Below, in pieces: positions 32,549 to 42,351 of a stretch of DNA of 47,712 nucleotides. Each line of letters starts with the position of its first letter. Position 1 is the first letter of the stretch. Both the position numbers and the translations under genes were made by a program. The stretch covers positions 1 to 47,712 of the forward strand of contig JADMLA020000027.1 in the NCBI GenBank assembly GCA_015482705.2, in the 5' to 3' direction. The notes below the pieces were generated by a model. That model searched no databases. It saw only the letters and a program-made list of their open reading frames with translations, and was not told the DNA's origin. Origin of the DNA: Prosthecochloris sp. (GTDB taxonomy: Bacteria; Bacteroidota; Chlorobiia; Chlorobiales; Chlorobiaceae).

Positions 32549-33643
32549 TTAGCTTTTTCCCAATTGAATGATTCTCCCTGCCAGTTCGCTCGCCGCTTGA
32601 GGTTTTCCATGCTGTCTGCAAGCAGTCGCCATTTTTCCCCGACTCACGCTGTCCTTCAGCAACCCATAAACCTGTTCTTTCGCCTCCTTGCCGCTAATCT
32701 CATCGTCGGGGATCAACACCGCCGCTCCATCTTTAGACAATGCTTCTGCATTGAAGAACTGATGATTCCCGGTCGCATAGGGATAGGGAACCAGAATCGC
32801 CGGCTTGCCGAGATTGGTCAGTTCCGCTACGGTCGAAGCCCCTGCCCTGCAAAGGACGAGATCAGCCGCGGAGTACGCACTTCCCATATCGTCGATATAA
32901 GGCCCGATCCACAGATTACTCGAAGGAACGCACTCATTGCCGATCGCTTCGATGTCCAGTGAACCGGTTTGCCAGATGACATTCGTCATACCCTCGAGTT
33001 CACCCAGCCATCGTTTAACCGCATTGTTGATAGATCGCGCCCCCCTGCTTCCACCAAAGACAAGGAGAGTCGGGAGCCCTGGATCGAGACCAAACCCTTT
33101 TCTAGCTTCTCTGCAGTTGGTGAGAGAAAAACTGCGGGCGGGATTGCCTGAAACGTAAATCCCCTTCTTTCTTTTCAGGAATCGGCTGCTGTCGGGAAAA
33201 GAAAGATGCACTTCGGTAGCAAACAAAGAAAGCAACCGTGTCGTCATACCGGGATACGCATTCTGCTCCTGTATAAGATTTTTTTTCCCGAGCATCTGTG
33301 CAGCAAGGAGCAAGGGTGCGCTGACGAACCCGCCTGTACCGACAACAACATCGGGACGCTCTTTCCTGATCAGGGAGGTCGCCTTGCTGACCGCACCGGT
33401 AAAATCACTCAACACGCCTGCATTACCGAGCATATCGGCCAGTGACCGCCCACGACTGAAACCGCGAACCTTGAAGGTATCCAGACCGTAACCCAGTCGG
33501 GGGACCTCTCTCGCCTCGATGCCTTTTTCCGTACCGGCAAACGTAACGTTCGCATCAGGCATTTGTTTCAGAAGCTCTTCGGCCATAGCCACTGCCGGAT
33601 AAAGATGACCGCCCGTTCCTCCGCCCGCAAAGATAACCCTCAT
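32549..33643 (-). CDS. murG: Undecaprenyldiphospho-muramoylpentapeptide GlcNAc transferase
   Basis: The 364-residue GT28 enzyme turns lipid I into lipid II on the inner face of the membrane. It begins with GGGTGGHLYPAVAMAEEL, the G-loop 1 of MurG, has VGTGGFVSAP near 100, GGSRGARSIN at the start of the second domain and RAGASTVAELT, the UDP-GlcNAc site. Start ATG overlaps the ftsW stop (ATGA). Length is typical. Confidence 0.96.
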   Translation of the reverse strand: MRVIFAGGGTGGHLYPAVAMAEELLKQMPDANVTFAGTEKGIEAREVPRLGYGLDTFKVRGFSRGRSLADMLGNAGVLSDFTGAVSKATSLIRKERPDVVVGTGGFVSAPLLLAAQMLGKKNLIQEQNAYPGMTTRLLSLFATEVHLSFPDSSRFLKRKKGIYVSGNPARSFSLTNCREARKGFGLDPGLPTLLVFGGSRGARSINNAVKRWLGELEGMTNVIWQTGSLDIEAIGNECVPSSNLWIGPYIDDMGSAYSAADLVLCRAGASTVAELTNLGKPAILVPYPYATGNHQFFNAEALSKDGAAVLIPDDEISGKEAKEQVYGLLKDSVSRGKMATACRQHGKPQAASELAGRIIQLGKS

Positions 33644-34845
33644 CCCGCACCTCCTCTTCTATCGGAATCGGGAGAGAGTCTCTCTCCTCCTTTTCTTTTC
33701 CTCGATATGTTGACAAGAATACCTACCCCGAGCGAATTGAACAGAAGTGCTGTCCCTCCGTAACTGATAAAGGGCAGAGGTACCCCCGTTGTAGGAAGCA
33801 CATGACTTGCAACCGCTATATTGATAAATGCATACAGCACGATGGTAATGGTGATGCCAAGCGCGACAAAACGACCGAAACCATCTGCAGCGTTCTTGGC
33901 AATGATCAGTCCGCAGACAAAAAAGGCGGCAAAAAGAGTGAGAACTGCCACGGCTCCGATAAATCCGAATTCCTCTCCGATAATCACAAACACAAAATCA
34001 TTGTAGGAAAGCGGTAAAAAAAGCTCGCGCTGTTTACTCTCACCGATACCCAGTCCCAACATCCCGCCGTTGCCGAGACCTATGAGAGCCTGACGTACCT
34101 GATAGGAAAGCTGTTGCTCGTCCCCTCCATTGAAAAACGACAAAAGCCTTGCGACTCTGTATGGTTGCGCTATCGCAAACAACCCTGCCAGAGGAATGAG
34201 CGGAACGGCTGTAACGAGCAGATGCTTGAACCGGACCCCTCCGAGAAACATCATAGTAAAACCGATGGTTGCAACAAGTGATGCCGTGCTGAAGTTAGGC
34301 GCAAAAGCAATGAGTGCAACGACCGTGAGTAAAAGTGTGAGCAATGGATAATAGCTTTCATTGAGATCCTTGATGAAATCCCGCTTGTCGGTGATCAGTC
34401 TCGCAAAATGAAAAATCAGGGCATACTTGGCGAAATCGGATACCTGAAAGCTTATAGGACCAAGAGGAATCCAGCGAGCCGCCCCTTTGATGACTCCTAT
34501 GAATTTGAAAAACAAAAGGCCGGCAAGAAGAACAATGCTCAGAAAGAAAAGAACCTTGCTCAGCTTTTTGAAAATTCGATAATCGATCGAAGAAAACACA
34601 ATCACCGTTGCCAGTCCCAAAAACGTGAAAAACACCTGCCTCCACAGAAAGTACTCGGGATTCGAAAACTTCCTCTGCGCCCATCCGGCCCCGCTGCTGT
34701 AAACGACAACCACCCCGATACACATCAAAAAAACAACGATAAGAAGCAGAAGTTTACCTGCAACACTATTGGCCTCGACGGTCTGACCCGGCGAAGCAAT
34801 CCTCCCGCCTGTGCTTATCTCGACTCTCTCTTCACGCTGTCTCAT
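33640..34845 (-). CDS. ftsW: Peptidoglycan polymerase FtsW
   Basis: The 401-residue SEDS protein has about ten membrane helices. GAARWIPLGPISFQVSDFAK holds the conserved SEDS block with the catalytic-site region, and GVPLPFISYGGTALL is the classical FtsW/RodA signature. The ATG at 34845 overlaps the murD stop (ATGA) and has GGGGGAG six bases upstream; the frame extends seven codons further back into murD, which I reject. With the PBP encoded by ftsI it makes septal glycan strands. Confidence 0.95.
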   Translation of the reverse strand: MRQREERVEISTGGRIASPGQTVEANSVAGKLLLLIVVFLMCIGVVVVYSSGAGWAQRKFSNPEYFLWRQVFFTFLGLATVIVFSSIDYRIFKKLSKVLFFLSIVLLAGLLFFKFIGVIKGAARWIPLGPISFQVSDFAKYALIFHFARLITDKRDFIKDLNESYYPLLTLLLTVVALIAFAPNFSTASLVATIGFTMMFLGGVRFKHLLVTAVPLIPLAGLFAIAQPYRVARLLSFFNGGDEQQLSYQVRQALIGLGNGGMLGLGIGESKQRELFLPLSYNDFVFVIIGEEFGFIGAVAVLTLFAAFFVCGLIIAKNAADGFGRFVALGITITIVLYAFINIAVASHVLPTTGVPLPFISYGGTALLFNSLGVGILVNISRKRKGGERLSPDSDRRGGAG

Positions 34846-36248
34846 TCGGCTCTCCCCCGAACACACATCTTGAACATTTTGCCCCTTGTCTCGAAATTAT
34901 CAAACATGTCGAAACTCGAGCATCCCGGCGAGAAAAGAACAGTTTCACCCTGAGCCGCATTCAGCCTGGCAAGCGACACCGCCTCTTCCAGGGAGGAGGC
35001 CTGGACAATCCTGACGAGAGAGGAAAACGCTGCAATAAATTTATCTCTCGATTCACCGAAAGCCACCAATATCGAAACTTTTTGGCGAACCGTATCCTCC
35101 AGTTCGCTGAAATCACCCCCTTTTTCACGCCCGCCAGCTATCAAAACAACTTTACCCGGTACGGTTTCAAGTGCCCGCCGCAGCGCGTTGAGATTCGTTG
35201 CTTTCGAATCGTTTACCCAGTCAACTCCATTGAAAGTTCCTACAAACTCCTGGCGATGCTCCACGCCACCGAACGTTTCGAGGGCTTCCCGTACCGGAGC
35301 AATACCGATACCTGCAACCCTTGCAGCGCATACCGCAGCAAGAGCGTTTTCGAGGTTATGACTCCCTCTGAAGCTTCTTTTGAACAGATCATCCTTGCAG
35401 ATTACCGACTCCTTTTTGCCTCCGATCACGGTTGTCAGCCACCTTCCGTCCATTGTCGCATAATTGTCATTTACCCCGGAGATGCGCTCTATGCTCTTGC
35501 TGAAAGGTATCAATCCCGGAACATACTCCCGATGGTCCGCAAAATGAGCACGCAGGGTTTCATTATCGGCATTATAGACCAGCCAGTCATCCTGGCGCTG
35601 ATTTGCATAAATCCTGTACTTTGCTTCGGCATATCGCTGCATACTCCCTTCATAGCGGTCAAGATGGTCAGGCATGATGTTGGTTACAACGGCAACGTCA
35701 GGCCTGAAAGCCGTGCAGCGTTCCAACTGGTAGCTGCTGAGCTCGACAACCGCGACATCTCCGGGCCTCATCTTACCGACAAGAGATGAAAAAGGAACAC
35801 CGATATTACCCGCGCTGAACACCCTGTACCCCCGCTCAGCGGCTTCGACACCGCACATGGCTGCTATCAGTGTCGCTGTCGTTGTCTTGCCGTCGGTTCC
35901 GGTCACCCCTAGTATACGTGCCTTGCAAAACCATGATGCAAGCTCGATTTCACTGAACATCCCTATACCGTTCTTTCCCATCTCCTCGATAACCGCTACA
36001 TGAGGCGGAATACCTGGACTCACCACGGAGAAGTCCGCTTCGAGAACCTTATGGCTATGACCTTTTTCCTCGAAAGCGATACCGCTTTGCTGAAGACATG
36101 CTTTCTCATGGTCTCCAAGAGGCTCGCTGTCGCTCACAAAAACATGAGCTCCATGCCTCTGCAGCAGCAACGCCGCGGCAATACCGCTGCGTTTCGCCCC
36201 GAGCACACTGACATGTGACCCTTTTATACTCTCTGCATCCACACTCAT
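34842..36248 (-). CDS. murD: UDP-N-acetylmuramoyl-L-alanine-D-glutamate ligase
   Basis: The 468-residue ligase adds D-Glu. The start ATG at 36248 overlaps the mraY stop (ATGA); the longer frame would overlap mraY by 88 bases. It has the N-terminal Rossmann segment VSVLGAKRSGIAAA, the ATP loop GTDGKTT at 117-123 as expected for MurD, and NDSKATN, the C-terminal domain signature for MurD. Length is a little over E. coli (438). Confidence 0.95.
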   Translation of the reverse strand: MSVDAESIKGSHVSVLGAKRSGIAAALLLQRHGAHVFVSDSEPLGDHEKACLQQSGIAFEEKGHSHKVLEADFSVVSPGIPPHVAVIEEMGKNGIGMFSEIELASWFCKARILGVTGTDGKTTTATLIAAMCGVEAAERGYRVFSAGNIGVPFSSLVGKMRPGDVAVVELSSYQLERCTAFRPDVAVVTNIMPDHLDRYEGSMQRYAEAKYRIYANQRQDDWLVYNADNETLRAHFADHREYVPGLIPFSKSIERISGVNDNYATMDGRWLTTVIGGKKESVICKDDLFKRSFRGSHNLENALAAVCAARVAGIGIAPVREALETFGGVEHRQEFVGTFNGVDWVNDSKATNLNALRRALETVPGKVVLIAGGREKGGDFSELEDTVRQKVSILVAFGESRDKFIAAFSSLVRIVQASSLEEAVSLARLNAAQGETVLFSPGCSSFDMFDNFETRGKMFKMCVRGRAE

Positions 36249-37354
36249 CTCAATTTTAACGTCATCAGACTGGCCAGGAAAAACAGCAGCGTGATGATCC
36301 AGAACCGTATGACAATCTTTTCTTCCGCCCATCCCTTCATCTGGTAATGATGATGCAGGGGAGCCATGAGAAATATCCGTTGTCCTTCACCGTATCGCCA
36401 CTTGGTAAATTTAAACCATGCAACCTGTAGAGAAACGGAAAGCGTTTCAATGAGAAACGTTCCAGCCAATACCGGCAGCAGTAGCTCCTTTTTTATCAAC
36501 AGGGCAATAACGGCTATCGCGCTGCCAAGTGCCAGTGATCCTGTATCACCCATGAAAATCTCTGCAGGATGGGAATTGAACCACAAAAATCCCACGCAGG
36601 CCATGACAATCGCCATACTGACTATCGTAACTTCTCCCCCCCCGGGAATGTAGGCAATATCAAGGTAGTCTGCGTAGACCGTGTTACCACCAAGATAGGC
36701 AAACCCACCCAGCCCGAACACAACGATACCCGATATACCGGCTGCAAGACCGTCAAGGCCGTCGGTGAGATTCACCGCATTGGACACTGCGGTAATGATA
36801 AACACCACAAGAGGGATGTACCACCAACCGTAATCGATCATCAGATCCTTGAAAAAAGGAATCGTCGTTTCGGTCAGGAGCACTGAAAATGCCGGATCAT
36901 AACGAGTATAAAACCCGATGAACAGACCGAGAGAAACCTGACCGATCAATTTGTACTTGGCGGATAGACCACCTTTGATCTTGAGCACAACTTTCCGGTA
37001 ATCATCGACAAACCCGATAGTGCCCATCCAGAGAACGGAAAGAAAAATAAGCCAGACATAGGGGTCGTCCAGCTTTGCCCAGAGCATACCGGAAACAAGC
37101 ACTGAAAAAATAATCAGTGTCCCTCCCATTGTCGGCAGCTCTTTCTTTTTCTTGCGATGTTCAGCCGGCGCTTCTTCCTTGACCGGTTCGATATATTTGG
37201 ACTTGAGATACCTAATCAGCCTGGGTCCGGCAAGAATGGTAATCAAAAGAGAAGTGATCGCGGCAGCACTTGCCCTGAACGTAATATATTCTATAACACC
37301 GAAACCCGGTGGGTCGAAAACTTCATTGATATATTGAAGCAAATAGTAAAGCAT
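36245..37354 (-). CDS. mraY: Phospho-MurNAc-pentapeptide translocase
   Basis: The 369-residue integral membrane enzyme makes lipid I from UDP-MurNAc-pentapeptide and undecaprenyl phosphate. It has ten predicted helices, FVDDYRKVVLK (DDxxK-type catalytic Asp pair), NAVNLTDGLDGLA and the HHHYQMKGW histidine motif. I chose the ATG at 37354 because the sequence from MLYYLLQYINEVF is the usual N-terminus; an ATG at 37390 inside murF adds twelve residues. Neither has a strong ribosome site, so coupling to murF is likely. Confidence 0.95.
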   Translation of the reverse strand: MLYYLLQYINEVFDPPGFGVIEYITFRASAAAITSLLITILAGPRLIRYLKSKYIEPVKEEAPAEHRKKKKELPTMGGTLIIFSVLVSGMLWAKLDDPYVWLIFLSVLWMGTIGFVDDYRKVVLKIKGGLSAKYKLIGQVSLGLFIGFYTRYDPAFSVLLTETTIPFFKDLMIDYGWWYIPLVVFIITAVSNAVNLTDGLDGLAAGISGIVVFGLGGFAYLGGNTVYADYLDIAYIPGGGEVTIVSMAIVMACVGFLWFNSHPAEIFMGDTGSLALGSAIAVIALLIKKELLLPVLAGTFLIETLSVSLQVAWFKFTKWRYGEGQRIFLMAPLHHHYQMKGWAEEKIVIRFWIITLLFFLASLMTLKLR

Positions 37355-37367
37355 AAAAAAATACGAT

Positions 37368-38774
37368 TTATTGATCAGCCATGAGGCCATCGGCGAACCG
37401 TTCCAGCCTCATTCCCCTCGAAGCTTTCAGCAGGAGAACGTCCCCCGGATCGAGCGAAGCACTCAACACTTCCTGAAGCTCCTCTTCCTCAGTAAAATGT
37501 CCGGAGCATTTTGCACCGGCTTCTGTACAGCAAAGCGCAGCCTGCTCACCGAAAGTATAGAGCGAATCGATCTGCCGAAGCCCCGCCACGTAACGCCCGA
37601 TGGCCCGATGTTCCATGACGCTGACATCCCCCAGCTCGAGCATGTCTCCGATAACCGCAACCCTTTTTCCTGAAGTCGGCAACGCGCACAACAGATCGAG
37701 TGCCTGACGCATGGAATCAGGATTGGCGTTATAGGTATCGTTGACGACAATGATCCCACCGGCATCCTGAAACTCGAGCCGCTTCCAGCCTTTTCCGGGA
37801 CGGAGGCCTTCGAGACCTGCCGCAATTTCTTTCGGATTCAATCCGAAATGCTGCCCAACTGCAGCTGCTGCTACGGCATTCGAAACGTTGTGACGGCCTG
37901 CGAACTGCAGAGTGACGGGAACAGTTCCGGCAAGGCAACACAATGTGAACAATGACCTGCCGGCGGCATCCATCCTGATATCCTCGGCCCATACTCCATT
38001 ACCGTCCAGCCTCTTACCGTAAGAAACGGTATCGGGCATTCCAGCAGCAGCCTCATCGAGCCGCTTGTCTTCGCGGTTCACGAAGACAACACCATGGCGC
38101 TTCTGCAGATACCTGTACAAAGCCGTTTCCGCATATGCCACCCCGTTCAGGTCCCGTAAAAATTCAAGATGCTCATGACCGATGTTGGTCAACAACCCAT
38201 GTGTAGGCCTGGCAATAGCAGTGAGCAGCTCCATTTCACCAGGGTGGTTTATACCCATTTCAACGACAGCTATTTCGTGCTCTCTGCGAAGTCCGAAAAG
38301 CGTGAGCGGCACACCAAGATGATTGTTGAGATTACCCTCACTCATATGAACCATGTAGCGGCTCCGGAGCACCGACGCCGTCATCTCTTTGGTCGTGGTT
38401 TTTCCATTACTCCCGCCGATTCCAATTACCGGAATATCGAACTTCGAACGATAGAGCCTAGCGAGCTGTTGCATCGCATGCACGGTATCGATGACCACAA
38501 GGTAGCCGAACCCTCGCTCTTTCTCTGCGGCATCCAGCGCATCATACCACTCCCTGTTGACAACAGCACAAGCCGCCCCCCTTTCAAAAGCTTGACGAAC
38601 GTAGTGATGCCCGTCCGTTTTCTCTCCTTTGAGAGCGAAAAACAGTTCGCCGCCTGTCACTTTCCGTGAGTCGATCACAACCGATGGATCCGCAAACATG
38701 ACAGGATAATCCCTGTCGTACCCGGCGACTTCCCCGACGGCTTCAAAATCCTTTTTCTCCAGACAAACTGTCAT
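37368..38774 (-). CDS. murF: UDP-MurNAc-tripeptide D-alanyl-D-alanine ligase
   Basis: The 468-residue ligase adds the D-Ala-D-Ala dipeptide and completes the UDP-pentapeptide. It has the N-terminal fold with IDSRKVTGGELFFALKGEKTDGH, the ATP loop GSNGKTT at 121-127, GINHPGE and VVNDTYNANPDS. It starts on the murE stop (ATGA). The D-Ala-D-Ala it needs comes from Ddl, which is not encoded in this cluster. Confidence 0.95.
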   Translation of the reverse strand: MTVCLEKKDFEAVGEVAGYDRDYPVMFADPSVVIDSRKVTGGELFFALKGEKTDGHHYVRQAFERGAACAVVNREWYDALDAAEKERGFGYLVVIDTVHAMQQLARLYRSKFDIPVIGIGGSNGKTTTKEMTASVLRSRYMVHMSEGNLNNHLGVPLTLFGLRREHEIAVVEMGINHPGEMELLTAIARPTHGLLTNIGHEHLEFLRDLNGVAYAETALYRYLQKRHGVVFVNREDKRLDEAAAGMPDTVSYGKRLDGNGVWAEDIRMDAAGRSLFTLCCLAGTVPVTLQFAGRHNVSNAVAAAAVGQHFGLNPKEIAAGLEGLRPGKGWKRLEFQDAGGIIVVNDTYNANPDSMRQALDLLCALPTSGKRVAVIGDMLELGDVSVMEHRAIGRYVAGLRQIDSLYTFGEQAALCCTEAGAKCSGHFTEEEELQEVLSASLDPGDVLLLKASRGMRLERFADGLMADQ

Positions 38775-40312
38775 ATTCCAGGTTCAGTCCCTTTTTCTGA
38801 TTGACGCTGTGCATTTCTCGCAGCAAGGGCTGCAGTTATGGTTTCCCGATCGGAAAAATACCTGCGATTTCCCGCAATTTCCTGATAGTTCTCGTGTCCT
38901 TTCCCTGCAACAAGCAGAATATCCCCTTTTTTCATGAGATTGACACCGCAACGGATTGCCTCCGAACGGCTTGTAAACCGGTGGAAACTTTCAGAAACAA
39001 TCCCTTTAACGATATCATCCATAATTTCGCCTGGATCTTCATCCCGAGGATTATCCGAAGTAATGATAACCCTGTCCGCACCTTTCGCAGCAACCGAACC
39101 CATTTTCGGACGTTTATCGCTATCCCGGTTCCCCCCGCATCCAAACACCACGATGAGCGCTCCGCCTCGAGGCTTGAGCTCACCCAATGCCTCGATCACC
39201 TTTCCAAGAGCATCAGGCGTATGCGCATAATCGACAACAGCCGAAAATTCTCCGGTTGTATCACTGATAATTTCCATTCTTCCCTCTACGGGGGACGCGG
39301 CTGCAAGGCGACCTATGGCCTGCTCCGGCTGCAATCCCATCGCAATACCGGCTGCAAAAACTTCGAGCAGATTCATGACATTATAAATCCCCGGTAACCT
39401 GAAACCACACTCATACCGGCCCACTCCTGTCTCGATTTCCACCTCTGTATGCTGCATTTCCGCTTTGATCACACGAGCACGCACCTCCTCGCCTTCCTGA
39501 CAGACGAACTTCTTATGGCCGACCGTGCAGCAATACAACTCGGTATTTCCACGTTTTTTCACCATGAATGCAGCCCACGGATCATCTGCATTGACAACGA
39601 CAAAGCCTTCCGGATCGACTCCATCCATCAACTGCTGTTTCGCCTTGGCATACCGCTCCATCGTATGATGAAAATCAAGATGGTCCTGTGTCAGGTTCGT
39701 GAAAACCGCTCCAGCAAACCGAATGCCATGGGTTCTCTGCAGAACCAGCGCATGAGAGGAAACTTCCATAACCACCGCCTTACATCCCCGTTCGGCCATC
39801 ATGAAAAAAAGCCGGTGGAGTACTTCCGCTTCGGGAGTTGTTTTCCCAAGCAGAACCGTTTCCTCTCCTACTAGCGCCAGACCTGTGCCAATATACCCCG
39901 TCGGAATCCCGCAGTCGTTCATCATTGCCGCCATAAGACGAGCGGTTGTGGTTTTGCCGTTGGTTCCCGTGACACCGATAATCTTCAGCCTGTCTGCTAT
40001 ATCATGGTAAAACCGCTTTGCGATCTGCGCCATGGAACGCCTGGAATCCCGCACGACAATGTAACAGACCGCATCACGTAGAATACCTGGAAGCTCTTGG
40101 CAAACTACGACAACAGCCCCACGATCCACTGCGTTCTCTATAAAACGATGGCCATCCGTTTCGAATCCTCGTACCGCAATGAACAGGCCTCCTTTCACGA
40201 CGTCTCGTGAATCCGATGCAATCTGTCGAATCTCCCTATCAGGGTCGCAGCCGCCTGAAACAGTCAACACCTCCAGCCGCTCCAGTAACATATACAGCTT
40301 TATCCGCTCCAT
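38771..40312 (-). CDS. murE: UDP-MurNAc-dipeptide meso-diaminopimelate ligase
   Basis: With the ATG at 40312 the product has 513 residues and starts 8 bases after the ftsI stop; an ATG at 40291 is possible, and the upstream frame into ftsI is rejected. The ATP loop is GTNGKTT (116-122). DNPR at 420-423 is the motif that selects meso-diaminopimelate over lysine, so the wall is of the Gram-negative A1-gamma type. ASDSRDV in the N-terminal domain is typical of MurE. Confidence 0.94.
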   Translation of the reverse strand: MERIKLYMLLERLEVLTVSGGCDPDREIRQIASDSRDVVKGGLFIAVRGFETDGHRFIENAVDRGAVVVVCQELPGILRDAVCYIVVRDSRRSMAQIAKRFYHDIADRLKIIGVTGTNGKTTTARLMAAMMNDCGIPTGYIGTGLALVGEETVLLGKTTPEAEVLHRLFFMMAERGCKAVVMEVSSHALVLQRTHGIRFAGAVFTNLTQDHLDFHHTMERYAKAKQQLMDGVDPEGFVVVNADDPWAAFMVKKRGNTELYCCTVGHKKFVCQEGEEVRARVIKAEMQHTEVEIETGVGRYECGFRLPGIYNVMNLLEVFAAGIAMGLQPEQAIGRLAAASPVEGRMEIISDTTGEFSAVVDYAHTPDALGKVIEALGELKPRGGALIVVFGCGGNRDSDKRPKMGSVAAKGADRVIITSDNPRDEDPGEIMDDIVKGIVSESFHRFTSRSEAIRCGVNLMKKGDILLVAGKGHENYQEIAGNRRYFSDRETITAALAARNAQRQSEKGTEPGI

Positions 40313-40319
40313 TCCCTCG

Positions 40320-42332
40320 CTACATTCCAGTCTGATTGTACGCTTGCTCTTCTCCCCACACCCCAAGGGTAACCCGAATCGCAGACCCTGGAGCGACCAT
40401 GGTTCCCGGAGCAACCTGTTGCCCGGTAACCATATCCTTCAAAGGTCCGTCATATTCCATAACAAGTTCCGTCCATTCCAACAGCTTCCTTGCATCTCGT
40501 CCCTGTAATCCAACGAGCTTCGGTACGGTAACCGCTTCCAGGGAATCAAGAGCCGCCTCAGCCGGTGACACAATTGCAAGTTTTTTCTTGAGGGATTCCG
40601 ATACGGCGATCGTTCTTTTCCCTATACGCGAAAAAACCGGTGCGGCAACCATACTCGCATAATATTCCGGTTTCGGCTCATCGACCACAACAATTGCCGC
40701 GATCTTGGGTTTGTCGGCAGGAAACGTTCCGACAAACGATGCAACATACCCGCCTTGACGATACGATCCGTTTTTCAGTTTTTGGGCTGTTCCGGTTTTA
40801 CCGGCAACCGACACGCCTGGAATAGCTGCAGCCATACCGGTTCCTTCCACAACAATCGGCTCGAGATACTCATCGATCAGATAGCGGGCGGTTTCCTCTT
40901 TGACGACCCTGGCCCTTTTTTCCGGACCGGTTTCCCGGACAACATTTCCCTGAGCATCGAGTATCCTGCTCACAACATAGGGACGCATCGCCATCCCTCC
41001 ATTCGCAATCGCCGCATATGATTGCAGAACCTGAAGAGGTGTTGCCGTAAAGCCATAACCGTAACCCATCCAGGGCAGGGTGGTTTTATCCCAGTCCTTG
41101 GGTTCCTTGAGAAGACCTTTCACTTCCCCAAGGAGATCGAGTCCGGTCTTTTGACCAAAGCCGAAACGCTTGACATAATCGTAAAAGGTCTTTTCTCCGA
41201 GTTCCATCGCTGTCTTTGCCGCAATGACATTACTCGAGTGCACCATTGCTTCGCGAAAAGTCATGCGCTCGAACTTTTCATGGTCCCGTATGACACGCCG
41301 TTGCACCACAAAGGATCCATTGTGTGCATCGAGCGTATCTTCAGCAGTCCGATGGAGTATTTCAGTAGCCGCAGCCGCCATGACGATTTTAACCGTCGAT
41401 CCCGGCTCGAAAGCATCTGCAATAACCCTGTTTCTCGCTTTTTCAGGACGATAGTTACGCCGGTTGTTCATATTGAACACAGGGTAATTGGCCATGGCAA
41501 GTATTTCTCCCGTTTCGACATCCATCACAACCCCCATCGCAGCTTTCGCCTTGTGTTTGATAGCCGCGTCACGCAGCTCATCTTCGACAATAGCCTGTAT
41601 GTCCGCATCGATTGTCAATTGAATACTCAGACCTTCGAGCGCATCGATCTGTTCTTCTCCGGCAGCGAGAAACCGTTCTCCGATAGCTGATCGTTGAAAA
41701 ACCTTTATGCCATCCTGCCCTTTCAGATCATCATGGAACCTTTTTTCGAGGCCGCTGATCCCCCGGTTATCCCTGTCGGTCAGTCCGATAACCTGCGAAG
41801 CGATGTTGAGGTAGTAACGATGCTGCTCCTTTTCGTAACCAACACCGGTGATTTTCGCCGCCATGAGCTTTTCGGCTTTTGCAATCGGTACCGAACGCTC
41901 CATCCAGACAAAACGGCTCTTTTTACGAAGCTTTTTGGCATAGTAGCTTTTACTCTTACCGAAATGACGAGCAAAGATCGATGCAACCTCTGAAACGTTG
42001 TTCACCGTGTCTGTCTTTCCGTTTATCCTTACCGGCGTGTTCCGGACAAGGTAGGGATCTGCCTTGAATGAAACTTTTTGAACACTTTCGGCAAGCAACC
42101 TTCCCGACCGGTCGATAATCCGTCCTCTTTTCGCCTGCTCTACGACCTCCCGTTCATGCTGTCTGGTCGCCATGGTTTTGTATTTCTGTACATCGACCAC
42201 CTGAATGCTCAACAGCCTGATAACAATGAACCCCGCAAGTACAGCAAACAGGAGGGCTACCACGCCGAGACGCCACCCAAACTCTCTACCCGACCCACCG
42301 CCGGGCAGTCCATCATCATCTTGTCTGCTCAT
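40320..42332 (-). CDS. ftsI: Class B penicillin-binding protein (FtsI) with a PASTA domain
   Basis: The 670-residue transpeptidase cross-links septal peptidoglycan. One membrane helix lies near 22-43, followed by the PBP dimerisation domain (GRIIDRSGRLLA). The transpeptidase domain has STVK (Ser312), SSN (366-368) and KTGT (512-515). At about 602-656 there is one PASTA domain (VTVPKLVGLQGRDARKLLE), known for binding muropeptides and rare in Proteobacterial FtsI. The start is an ATG with GGAGG 12 bases upstream; a further in-frame ATG at 42365 overlaps ftsL. Confidence 0.94.
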   Translation of the reverse strand: MSRQDDDGLPGGGSGREFGWRLGVVALLFAVLAGFIVIRLLSIQVVDVQKYKTMATRQHEREVVEQAKRGRIIDRSGRLLAESVQKVSFKADPYLVRNTPVRINGKTDTVNNVSEVASIFARHFGKSKSYYAKKLRKKSRFVWMERSVPIAKAEKLMAAKITGVGYEKEQHRYYLNIASQVIGLTDRDNRGISGLEKRFHDDLKGQDGIKVFQRSAIGERFLAAGEEQIDALEGLSIQLTIDADIQAIVEDELRDAAIKHKAKAAMGVVMDVETGEILAMANYPVFNMNNRRNYRPEKARNRVIADAFEPGSTVKIVMAAAATEILHRTAEDTLDAHNGSFVVQRRVIRDHEKFERMTFREAMVHSSNVIAAKTAMELGEKTFYDYVKRFGFGQKTGLDLLGEVKGLLKEPKDWDKTTLPWMGYGYGFTATPLQVLQSYAAIANGGMAMRPYVVSRILDAQGNVVRETGPEKRARVVKEETARYLIDEYLEPIVVEGTGMAAAIPGVSVAGKTGTAQKLKNGSYRQGGYVASFVGTFPADKPKIAAIVVVDEPKPEYYASMVAAPVFSRIGKRTIAVSESLKKKLAIVSPAEAALDSLEAVTVPKLVGLQGRDARKLLEWTELVMEYDGPLKDMVTGQQVAPGTMVAPGSAIRVTLGVWGEEQAYNQTGM

Positions 42333-42351
42333 AGCACCATTCCGCCTCCCA

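Noticed and set aside
32538..32621. Longer N-terminus for murC
   Set aside because: It would overlap murG by 73 bases and places extra residues before the conserved nucleotide-binding start; the GTG at 32537 fits the family.
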